This document shows, piece by piece, positions 53,874 to 64,000 of a stretch of DNA of 64,000 nucleotides. The notes under the pieces were generated by a model. It ran no database searches, was not told where the DNA came from, and was given only the letters and a program-made list of their open reading frames with translations. The number at the start of each line of letters is the position of its first letter. The stretch's first letter is position 1. This DNA comes from Eretmocerus hayati (Eukaryota; Arthropoda; Insecta; Hymenoptera; Aphelinidae), in contig CM056743.1 of NCBI GenBank assembly GCA_029851415.1, positions 65,068,186 to 65,132,185 of the forward strand, given 5' to 3'. Made by a program: the position numbers and the translations under genes.

Positions 53874-56800
53874 CGTCCGTTCGCTGCATTCATTGCTCCC
53901 CCGAGCAATGTTACAAAGATTCGTTCGTAAAAAAATTACATTTTTTCGTATACTTTCCTCATATTAAGTTGTATTCAAAATACCTTCGCGAATTCGACTT
54001 TCTTCTTAGAATTCTGAACTATTGTTCGACAATACATGGAAATCAAGAGTGGCATATCAAAGATTTCAAGTGCAATAATTTTCTACTTAGGTCTCGACTT
54101 GATTCCGGAGATTCCACTTGATTCCCAAAAGCGGTAATCAAAATATACAACCTTGGCTACAAGTTGGAGTTTAAGGAATGGAGTCTGATGAGAATCTCAT
54201 CGATACAATATTTTCATTCAGCCGGTGAGAAGCACATTTCGACTATCGTTATGAAAGTTCAAGAAATCTTCGTGGATTCGAAAACTAACATCCCATGGTC
54301 AGGATTTTGTCCGATACAAGATTGAGAAAATTCAGTGATCTGATAGCTAAGATGCTACTTCCAAAATTGTGTTTGGTATGTCAGGATGGCTGATTTATCG
54401 AGCGCTCTTAGATCTACAGGAAGTTTTCCGGTGGACAGGAAAATTATTAAAGATATATAATGATTCTACGCACGATGCCCGTGTCGGTGGGTTCTATACA
54501 ATTCAAAAGATTGAATGATTTTACGGGATAAGTATAACATGGGATGATCCAAGTGACACCGAGGTCTTATAGACGAATAATTTGCTGGAAAAATTGCAAT
54601 GGAATGAATGTAAGGCTCAACCAATTAAAATATAATATTCATGCTAAATTGTTGGGAAGTTAAGGTATGCTTCGACTCAAAACTCCTGAATAATCACATT
54701 ACGACTCTAAGCTACTATTAGATAAATCTAAGATTACAGACTACCTAAGTCTCTCTCTCTCGCAAGATAGTTATAATGGATTCAAGATAACATTCATATT
54801 GTTACAGTTCTGAGTACATCTCCATTCTGTCAGTTTTTCTCCGTTGTAGCGAGTTCTCGATCATATTGTAAATCCTTCGAATGGAAACGTTGTAATTGTA
54901 GATCAAGATCTCAGTTTCATGGTGTCCGGCATTTTGTTTGTTGATTTGAATACATTTCCAGTTTGTTACAATAATTACAGTTCCCTCTTTCATTCATTGG
55001 AGATCCTCCAAGTTGGAGAATTTCAATCATATTCTGTAGAGTGTCACTGTTCGAATACCGTTTTCATCAAGCTCATAGTTCTATTATCCGGAGATTTCAA
55101 TTCAATCCTTGTTATTCCATTCTCCTCTGATCCTTGCTTCCCAGAATTTGATCTATTATCCATTCTCTCATTTTATTGATAATCAATATTTTCCCATTGG
55201 TTCAGTTGATTTGGTAAACATTGCCAAAATTCTCTCTGTGCTCCTTGGAAATCGATTACAATTGAATTTCCATGGCTCCATCCATTCAGATTCATCAAAA
55301 TCATATCAAATTAGTATCAGCCTTCAGTGAAAGATTGAGAAAATTGGGCAATTTTGTGTATGATTGCAATTCATAAGTCCCAAGTTTCATCATTGTTGCT
55401 TGGTTCCTGAAACAAATCTTCTGACGATTAGTTAAGGGATACCCCCCAGGCAACAGACTCTTGCTTCTAGTATGAAATGTACGAAGAAAGCATCCTTGAT
55501 ATTGACAGAAATTGGATCAAATGTTGCTGATTTTCATCACTCTGTAATAAATTGAATTGTTCGTCATGAAGAATTTAACTTGAGCCTCGCTAACTACCGC
55601 TAACCGTGCAAATAATTAGAGTCAAGAGACTCAAGGTTCGATTTATTTGTCATATAGTGCCCGCAAAAATTGATCTACAGTCACCGAACAACATTTGGGC
55701 TCGATGAAAATTTATTTTCAATGGTCTAAAATAGTTTTCACTGTTCAAGTCGAATTAGGTAAGGTTTTGCGAAAAATTACAAGACAGCCAAAAGATGCAT
55801 CTTGACGAATTACACTACTTCACCTATTTTCATTTTCCCAATAGGAGCCACCTAAACTGAGATATCTTCGATTTTCTCCCAGAATTGCCGTATATTTGGC
55901 TCAAAAATAGGTAATATTAATATTATTTCATCCCTCGGGTACTGGACCGAGAGAAAATTCCTTTTGAGATCTCTACGATTATTTGCCAATAACTTTCAAT
56001 TATTCACACGGTTTGTAATGCCCCCTGTAATGTTATCTGTTAAGCTAAAGTGAGAAATCAATGATGATTTAGGTCAAACTTGCTCAAATGCCTTAGTTCC
56101 CTATGTTTCTATTGCCGGGCCCCCCTTATTTTGACGAGTAATCCAATAGTTCAGAGCCTGAATTGGACGCAATCAACCGAACCTGATTGTCGCTCGTCCT
56201 ATTTGTAAGTATGCAATACTCGGCCATTGCGCATGCGTGTTGTTTTATCCATCAGATCTCAAGTGTTGATGAGTTTAAACGCCTCAGTGTAGGCCTAACG
56301 AGATAGTGAATATTCGCATTTCCACGTGCCAGCTTTAGTACAATTATTTATTCATTAATATCCCTAATCCCAAACTATTACTCTGAGTCTCATGCGTGGA
56401 CGTACTCTACTGGACGCAGTGCCTGTACCAGTGCCTTATTGCAGACTCATCTAGCAGAAATTGCAGTCAATGTTTTGTGGTTTAGCAGACAGTCATCCCA
56501 GTGTTTTGATCATGAATGACAAGTTTTAGCTGTCATTTTGGTGGCTTGTTTATTCATCAGATATGTATCCTTTCAACTTTATACATTACTATTATATCCC
56601 TATTCGAAAGAACTCAATACTTTGTGTTTATTATTTTCAGGTATTTCAGACAGTAGTGGTGATGAAGGAAAAAAAGTCATTCTCATTGCCAAACTTATGC
56701 CAAGAAGTATAGTTGGATAGATTATTTTGGATGAGACTTCATTACTATGGACTCAAGCTGTTTCTGCTTTTGACGCATATCATGGTTCTCATTTGGAAGA

Positions 56801-57541
56801 CTATATGAGTGATTCCGCGAGAAGTGTTAACTTTGGGCCTCAAAAGTGTCCGGAGGTAAAATTTTCTCTAATCCGGCCTAGCGATGGTCAAGTATATCCT
56901 TTTTGGTACCTAAAACAAGATACTATGAGGGGCACAAGTTATTTTTAGTTCTTGAAAAAACTACAGCTGATTTATTGATTTCGCGTGCCACGGAATGTGA
57001 CACATTTTATGCAATATTACAGCTTGGAGCGCTTGACACAATCTGTGATTCAATAGCTGAATATAAGGTCGCCTGCGCGTGTAATTTTCATGTGTTATGA
57101 TCGAAAAGAAGGTAAATTGGTCATTAGAGATTATGAGAGTGACCGTGGGAATGAATAACCGAAGATACGTGGCAGAGCATTGGGGCGCTATTTTACAGTC
57201 TCTCTGGCTCCATTTGGACGATGCATAAAGAGTTGCGTAGCTTTTACGAATTTTGATGGCTAGGAACGGCGTTTGTTATTCAAAACATTCTCGATGAATC
57301 AACAATTTTTTATCCATCGTAGGTGAAAAATTGGAAGCTTATTCATTGCCGTCTCGAGCAAAAATGCACCCGAGTGATTATTCGTAAAGTTAAACATGGA
57401 TGGCTTACGTACGATGTCAACTCGAGTGTACGTGACATTTTCAACGATTTTTTGTGTCCTTTCGATTTACTTTGAAATATCAAAATCGAGATTAGTCCGA
57501 ATTATGATCGATCGCAATGATCAGGTAGAGCAGAGGGCGGG

Positions 57542-57544
<3 letters not shown>
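53874..57544. other. Long unassigned AT-rich region
   Basis: No recognisable gene. A plus-strand stretch at 56642-57100 preceded by TTATTTTCAG reads GISDSSGDEGKKVILIAK and, after a stop, DETSLLWTQAVSAFDAYHG and FSLIRPSDGQVYPFWYL, then ILQLGALDTICDSIAEY in another frame. It looks like a decayed coding sequence of unknown family. At 54900-55330 both strands have open frames without motifs. One CCACGGAATGTGACA motif lies at 56988. Confidence 0.4.

Positions 57545-57610
<66 letters not shown>
57545..57610. repeat. (GA)n microsatellite, uninterrupted
   Basis: More than 30 GA dinucleotides without an adjacent LINE; a possible empty target for the R1-like family. Confidence 0.95.
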
Positions 57611-57611
<1 letters not shown>

Positions 57612-58369
57612 AGAGAGAGGCAAATTGAAGGATGAAAGAGGAAAGAGTGCGAGGGTGATTAGATAATGGACGAATTAATCGACTGATTTGTTGATTTGGT
57701 GAATAGAGACTAGATTAGAGTAGTGAATCTGAAAGTACAGTGATTATTAGTTCATTAAAATTAGAGCGAGAAATAGTGCGAAAGTCGAGAAGAGAGAGAA
57801 AGAGATAACGTGAGAGAGGAAAGAGGAGAGCGATGAATATAATATACTATGTACTGTACTATATGGTTTCAAGATAGTGTACTATGCTTTCATTCACACT
57901 ATCACTTTTTCAACTCTCTGTCCTTGCGCGATGTACTCCCGTACAGTCAGTATAAAAAGTATTATCAATATTATTGATGGAAAAAAGCTCTCATACTATA
58001 CATTCGAGTGCTGGATACGAGATTTTCAGTCAGAGATTCGGAAAAGATAAGTTTCTACAACAATAGAATAGATGCATTCTATTCTGATAACCGTAAACAC
58101 AGAACGCGCTTTTTATACCATAATAGCAAAAACAAGCGGAGACACACGTGACAATGCGGTCTCCATATCCATCCAAATTGAAACGTTCGGCGGCTTTCTG
58201 AGAATCGTCATCAACTCCAACTGACGTTTCCAGAATGTGAATCAAATGGCTTATTCGACTCAATGAACAATGGACATGTATCTATCCCTCCTTCTAAAAG
58301 CCTTTCCGCGAATCTGAACGAGCGTAAGAAATTCTGAGAACAAGGGCTGATATGGCCTATATGCATACG
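57611..58369. other. Intergenic, nothing recognised
   Basis: Purine-rich flank of the GA run, then AT-rich DNA. Short open frames lack motifs. Confidence 0.4.
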
Positions 58370-60905
58370 GTGTATATGAGTCATTCTTTTTAATATCGCC
58401 AGGTTTTGTGGCGGGGGGTCAGGGATTTTTCTGTAACTTTAGGTACATGTTGTATATGATGGAAGAAGATGAAAAGCACAGTTTTTAGGTCCCGAAAGTC
58501 ATCCGCGCGAGTTTGGCGCCCTATTTTCGTTTTCAAAATTCGTGAAAAATTCGATTTTTCAACTTTTTGATTGATTTCTCACCAATATAGAACCCGGTAA
58601 AAAAATTATCCAAGACACATATTTCGACGTAAAATGAGCTGAATTTTACGAAAAAAATACTCTTAGATCCGTCAAAGGTAAACATAACCTCAAAAAAGTG
58701 GTTTTTTCAGAAAAACACAATTTTCAAGTCTTAGGCCCTATTTTATCTCAATTTTGACATTCTTATCGGATCCCTCGTCAAATTTTACGTCGAAAACCGT
58801 TTCCATAAAATTGGGCTGAAGATGGGTTTGGCCACCATAATAACAACTTTAGTAGCAGGGTCGTAAAAATAGCGCTAAATTGTTCGTTTCGAGAGGGACA
58901 CTTATAACACTGGACAACAAAATGTTGGTTCATAAGTAGCGCATTGATCAAGCAATGACTTCTTCGTGTATTTTTCGACGGAGAAACCGAATCCGAAACC
59001 AGTTTTGCACTTAGACATCAGGAATTTTTTACAATCGCGAAATACTGAGCTTCTAAAAAACTGCGTTTTTAGCGTTTTTTGATGATTCTGTAGATACATG
59101 ATTTTGATGGTGCAACCTTGCAGAGGGCTTTGAGCGTACCCAGACTATGATTTCTGACGTATTTTGAGCTGCTGAACACGATGGCAGTGGTTTTAGAGGG
59201 CTAGCATGCGTTCGGAACGAAGAACAAGGTGATTTTTTGAGTTGCTATCAGGAGAGTTTGGACAATTTCGCAATCAATCTCAAAGTGCTCACGAAATTGA
59301 TCAGAAACACCCTTTTGGATCTCACGAGGGCCCATTCTTTTCGTATTTGTACACGCAGTGAGGGAAAAATATTTGTAATCGCCTAGAAATAGATGACTAG
59401 AATATACGTGTGTTATTCCGAACAGAAACTTTTGATCTATTCCTGAGGTAAGCTCAAGCTTTCTCGTAATGAGTCAAAGCAGTTTCCTAGTCTCATGTGC
59501 TTCTGAGAACATATAGGTAGCCGTTTGCAACCAGCCCAAGATGGTACATCTGACGCTGAATATTTTTATTCACTCCCCTCCAGAATAGAATCATTGGAGT
59601 GCCCACATTAGCTTAAGGTGAAAAACGATGTAACTAGGTTGATGACATATTCATGTTATGTCAAGGTACGTTCCGTGACCTAAACCGAGTTTAGGTCTCC
59701 GGGACTTCTGATACCGTATCCCAGCAACAAAATGACATTGTTTTAATAGTTTGAGTGACTTCTACGTACAAATACTCGAGCTTTGATCCAATACGAGGAG
59801 GCTTGAACTCACTCGAGGAATAGATCTCGAAATAGATCAAAAGTTTCTTTTCGGAATAACACGCGTATATTCTACTCATCTATTTCTAGGCGATTACAAA
59901 TATTTTTCCCTCACTGCGTGTACAAATACGAAAAGAATGCACTCTCGTGAGATCCAAAAGGGTGTTTCTGATCAATTTCGTGAGCACTTTGAGATTGATT
60001 GCGAAATTGTCCAAACTCTCCTGATAGCAACTCAAAAAATCACCTTGTCCTTCGTTCCGAACGCATGCTAGCCCTCTAAAACCACTGCCATCGTGTTCAG
60101 CAGCTCAAAATACGTCAGAAATCATAGTCTGGGTACGCTCAAAGCCCGCTGCAAGGTTGCACCATCAGAATCATGTATCTACAGAATAATCAAAAAACGC
60201 TAAAAACGCAGTTTTTTAGAAGCTCAGTATTTCGCGATCTAAAAAAATTCCTGATGTCTAAGTGCAAAACTGGTTTCGGATTCGGTTTCTGCGTCGAAAA
60301 ATACACGAAAAAGTCATTGCTTGATCAATGCGCTACTTATGAACCAACATTTTGTTGTCCAGTGTTATAAGTGTCCCTCTCGAAACGAACAATTTAGCGC
60401 TATTTTTACGACCCTGCTACTAAAGTTGTTATTATGGTGGCCAAACCCATCTTCAGCCCAATTTCATGGAAACGGTTTTCGACGTAAAATTTGACGAGAG
60501 ATCCGATAAGAATGTCAAAATTGAGATAAAATAGGGCCTAAGACTTGAAAATTGTGTTTTTCTGAAAAAAACCACTTTTTTGAGGTTATGTTTACCTTTG
60601 ACGGATCTAAGAGTATTTTTTTCGTGAAATTCAGCTCATTTTACGTCGAAATATGTGTCTTGGATAATTTTTTTACCGGGTTCTATACTGGTGAGAAATC
60701 AATCAAAAAGTTAAAAAATCGAATTTTTCACGAATTTTGAAAACGAGAATAGGGCGCCAAACTCGTGCGGATGACTTTCGGGACCTAAAAACTGTGCTTT
60801 TCATCTTCTTCTATCATATACAACATGTACCTAAAGTTACAGAAAAATCCCTGACCCCCGCCACAAAACCTGGCGATATTAAAAAGAATGACTCATATGC
60901 ATTAA
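58370..60905. repeat. 2.5-kb foldback (hairpin) element
   Basis: Arms of about 1.1 kb (58370-59462 and 59803-60905) are highly similar reverse complements around a spacer of about 340 bases. Landmarks: GAGTCATTCTTTTTAATATC at 58378 is mirrored at 60880-60898, and GGCGATTACAAATATTTTTC at 59891 mirrors 59353-59380. Open frames at 58902-59099 (minus) and 60173-60370 (plus) give nearly identical peptides because they read the two arms. No transposase. Arm identity is clearly higher than in the 2.4-kb and 0.3-kb foldbacks. Confidence 0.88.
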
Positions 60906-62998
60906 ATATACAGCCGTTTCTCCGAATTTTTCGTGCTCGTTCAGAGCTGGGCGTCTTCTCCTGGAGCTAGATAAGTGTTCGGGGGTTGTGAGAATCAAAA
61001 GCACACATTCAAACGAGTTGTAGATCGCAATTGAACCCGCGCAGATACGCTGTAGAGTCGCAGTCATCGCGAGCCTTAGTTGGCCACGGAATGTGACATT
61101 TTTGGTGTGCCACGGATTGTGACATTTCGACTTTGAGAGCTTTGTACGAGCGCGCATGGATTCGGATCGACTCGGCCGAATATATTTCTCTCAGGGCCAC
61201 CAAACTACACCAGAGAAAAGTATAATTGAGTCATTTGAGTCATTTGTGCGCTCTAATCCGTGTGTCACGGATGTGACATCTTTTTTTACTTTTCGAAAAA
61301 ATCGACACGTATCAGCTCCGCTCGCCGAGCTACTTCAAAATAACGGCCGCCGCGCACCGAGAACTTCTAGTCGAATCCAAAACGAACAAAATGGTACCCG
61401 GGATGGAAGCTTTTGGCCACACAGAAAAGCTGGGGCGGTGTTTTTGTCGCGCCACGGAATGTGACACGAATTTCCAGGACAAGATGTCCGCGCTGGTTAC
61501 ATCACGAAAAATTCGAGTAGAGACTTGCATATGTGTATAAAATTACTCTTTGAGTTATAAGCTTCCGAATGGTATGTTGCAGAAGTGCATTATCTATCAT
61601 TGCATAGTGAAACTACGAGCTTGAAGGGTTGGTTTTGAAAAAAGGACAAGTGAAAAACCGCATTTTTTAGTATAAATCGGCCTTGGGAGTATGAAATACA
61701 TCAAGTATTATACCCCAAACCTATCCTGCCAGGTCCTATATGACGGTAACTAATGCATCCAATCTTCGAATTGGACCTATCTTACTCCTTTTGAAAATGG
61801 CAGCTCCGGACATCAAAGTTAACACTTTGCGCGGAATCACTCATATATCAGCCACAAAGTGATCCTAATTCTATGTTCAGGTATGTATAGATCACAATAT
61901 GGTCATTTTGATGAAAAATATGAGATGAGCTAATGCGACATTTGGTTCCTTTCAGGTCTTATGTATTATTCCAACCAATTATCACAAAGTCATGATTGGT
62001 GTATCAAGTCTGTACCATCATAAGCATATACGCCATGCATTGGCTCATGTTACTTGGCGTCTATTCATTTTTCCTGGTGTAAAGTGAAAAGTAGATGGGA
62101 CAGCAATCAAGTATTCCTCTCAGGTATGATCAAACTGTAACTAAGAAGGTGATCTTATAACAGTTGAGTTGGACTGATGCGACAACTTAATATTTCAGGT
62201 TTTGAAGTGAGCTCTGAGTGGAGTTTGGAATGTTTAGATCAAAAATTGACATTGTGTTCATTTCAACGCATGGATACAATGCTAGTGGATGACTCGGAGA
62301 TTATATAAGTGAGTGAACTGTGCCATACGACATTAGCATGCAATTGTCGTGCATCTTCTTACACCAAATGAGTGGCACAGCTATCTGATTAGATGGCAGC
62401 ATCCTCAAGCCTTATACACCAAAATATCAAGATGTGTCTACATGCTATTACTTGGTCACCGATACCTGTGTCATGCAAATGATGTGGTTATGTTGAGTTT
62501 GTGATAAAATTTGTTGACAAAAGACTATTAGTGTTTCTTAAACAAGGATGAGGACCACTTCTATCCTTGACACTATTTACTACCCAGTTATGACTACTAT
62601 TTTGAAATATTTTTTAAGCGCTATTCTGAAATACCATTTCTATTTGTATACAAATTCTAGTTTTACTCTCTGTGAGATATTGCGTGTAATAATAAAATGA
62701 ATGATTATTGTTCTCATGTATGCAGCCACCATGATAGTCAAATCAGAAGTGCTATCATGAAGAAGTTATGCAGTTCCATTATAAATACTTGTTGATATTT
62801 CCATGACGAATGAGATAATTTCTCAATGAGGGCATCTGTATGATAACATCTATTTACTTTCGACCATCCCAAAGCTATATGGAATTCATACACCTGGAGT
62901 GAGTTTTATTATTCGCAGGTGATATTTTAGAAATGTTTTGATCCTTACGCCTAAGATTCCAACATTCTCTTGCTTCTAGTTATTTAATGAAAAATTTA
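60906..62998. other. Intergenic with repeated GCCACGGAATGTGACA motifs
   Basis: The motif occurs at 61083-61098, 61109-61124 (one change), near 61264-61278 (shorter form) and 61451-61466. The rest is AT-rich and featureless, ending in a short 21-bp duplication (TAGTTATTTAATGAAAAA, 62978-63018). Confidence 0.5.
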
Positions 62999-63047
62999 GT
63001 TATTTAATGAAAAAATTGGATATGACAGGCATCGAGAGAAAAAAGTC

Positions 63048-63120
63048 GCCTGGACCCAGATTTGAACTGGGGGCCTTCTTCACACCGGGAAAGACACTCT
63101 ACCAGCTGAGCTATCCAGGG
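63048..63120 (-). tRNA. tRNA-like sequence (SINE-like), copy 1
   Basis: The minus strand shows a perfect A box (TAGCTCAGCTGG), D stem GCTC/GAGT, T arm CCCAG-TTCAAAT-CTGGG with perfect pairing, and acceptor CCCTGGA/TCCAGGC with the first pair mismatched. The anticodon arm is ambiguous (CTTTC/CCGGTGT/GAAGA would give GGT). This may be a tRNA-derived repeat and not a working tRNA. Confidence 0.5.
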
Positions 63121-63486
63121 CTCCAGGAACTCTTGTCTCGATGCCATGCATATGCGCGCCTTTTCTTTGCCGAAGACGCCTGAAATCAGGTTACACTTTT
63201 CGAACTTGACTCGTCCTCTTATGTTTCAAATGGTATTATATTCGTGAATCGGCATCATTAAATAACACCTCCACGATCAAACCCGATCGTTAATTTCTCA
63301 ATTAATCGATCTCAAACTCGAGATTGATAGAGAAATAAAATTAGTCCTCCGATGCCGATTTACGAATATAATACCATTTGAAACATAAGAGGACGAGTCA
63401 AGTTCGAAAAGTGTAACCTGATTTCAGGCGCCTTCGGCAAAGAAAAGGCGCGCATATGCATGACATCGAGACAAGAGTTCCTGGAG

Positions 63487-63559
63487 CCCTGGATAGCTCA
63501 GCTGGTAGAGTGTCTTTCCCGGTGTGAAGAAGGCCCACAGTTCAAATCTGGGTCCAGGC
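63487..63559 (+). tRNA. tRNA-like sequence, copy 2
   Basis: Same sequence as copy 1 on the plus strand, apart from one change in the T stem (CACAG for CCCAG) that introduces a mismatch. Confidence 0.5.
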
Positions 63560-63828
63560 GACTTATTTCTCTCGATGTCTGTCATATGCAATTTTTTCAT
63601 TAAATAACACCTCCACGATCAAACCCGATCGTTAATTTCTCAATTAATCGATCTCAAACTCGAGATTGATAGAGAAATAAAATTAGTCCTCCGATGCCGA
63701 TTTACGAATATAATACCATTTGAAACATAAGAGGACGAGTCAAGTTCGAAAAGTGTAACCTGATTTCAGGCGCCTTCGGCAAAGAAAAGGCACGCATATG
63801 CATGACAGCGAGACATGAGTTCCTGGAG

Positions 63829-63901
63829 CCCTGGATAGCTCAGCTGGTAGAGTGTCTTTCCCGGTGTGAAGAAGGCCCACAGTTCAAATCTGGGTCCAGG
63901 C
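63829..63901 (+). tRNA. tRNA-like sequence, copy 3
   Basis: Identical to copy 2 and exactly 342 bases downstream, as part of the tandem array. Confidence 0.5.
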
Positions 63902-64000
63902 GACTTATTTCTCTCGATGTCTGTCATATGCAATTTTTTCATTAAATAACACCTCCACGATCAAACCCGATCGTTAATTCCTCAATTAATCGATCTCAAA

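Larger units (their letters stand above)
62999..63607. repeat. Head-to-head palindrome of tRNA-like units
   Basis: 62999-63253 is the near-perfect reverse complement of 63352-63607, around a central segment of about 98 bases beginning CATTAAATAACACCTCC. Each arm contains one tRNA-like sequence, in opposite orientations. Confidence 0.85.
63256..64000 (+). repeat. 342-bp tandem array of tRNA-like units (continues past window)
   Basis: CATTAAATAACACCTCCACG starts at 63256, 63598 and 63940, exactly 342 bases apart, with more than 98 percent identity between the two complete units. Each unit holds one tRNA-like sequence about 230 bases from its start. The array is cut by the window edge. Confidence 0.93.

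Noticed and set aside
58902..60370. Near-identical 65-residue proteins on opposite strands
   Set aside because: Arms of the 2.5-kb palindrome, with no independent coding signal.

Overview
The window is arthropod, most likely insect, nuclear DNA: AT-rich, with spliceosomal introns, TATA/Inr promoters, an exon pair that looks like a ZAD zinc-finger gene, and a transposon load typical of insects (Polinton/Maverick, R1-clade and Jockey-like LINEs, a Penelope-like element with hammerhead ribozymes, gypsy, piggyBac, many foldback elements). Species and order cannot be fixed from sequence alone. Almost all recognisable coding sequence belongs to mobile elements, and nearly all of it is decayed.

Layout. 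0-5 kb: two foldback (hairpin) elements, microsatellites and one orphan candidate exon. 5.6-5.8 kb: two tRNA-Phe-like sequences. 6-21.4 kb: a nearly complete but broken Polinton, with integrase, a family protein of unknown function, major capsid, penton, protease and PLA2-domain minor capsid protein on the minus strand; packaging ATPase, a PY-like protein and a coiled-coil protein on the plus strand; protein-primed DNA polymerase B on the minus strand; and a spliced small gene on the plus strand. Divergent TATA/Inr promoters sit between its transcription units, and four or five short introns can be inferred from splice sites, three of them with matching reading phase.

21.5 kb: a stand-alone Penelope pLTR carrying a hammerhead core. 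22.4-31.6 kb: one minus-strand Jockey-like LINE (PHD/FP-domain ORF1; endonuclease-RT ORF2) split by a 4.9-kb non-coding giant foldback element. 32.5-35.1 and 39.9-42.9 kb: two 5'-truncated R1-clade LINE copies, each bounded on both sides by (GA)n, which suggests a microsatellite-targeted family. The second copy lies inside a roughly 7.2-kb intron of the putative ZAD gene (exons at 44.1 and 36.7 kb, minus strand). 44.6-46.2 kb: a TIR element. 47.5-48.4 kb: a Penelope remnant (GIY-YIG domain plus pLTR with hammerhead) that keeps an 80-bp intron precisely absent from the 21.5-kb copy. 48.4-51.1 kb: a dead gypsy pol interrupted by a TTAA-flanked piggyBac-type element. 51.1-52 kb: a 176-bp satellite. 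52.9-53.9 kb: a candidate LTR with 46-bp repeats. 58.4-60.9 kb: a 2.5-kb hairpin. 63-64 kb: tRNA-like units in a head-to-head palindrome continuing into a 342-bp tandem array that runs off the window.

The Polinton genes together would encode a self-synthesising, capsid-building DNA transposon, but this copy has frameshifts and stops in nearly every gene and a MITE in its capsid gene. The rest is layered nested insertion: foldback in LINE, MITE in foldback, MITE in Polinton, piggyBac in gypsy, LINE in a host intron.
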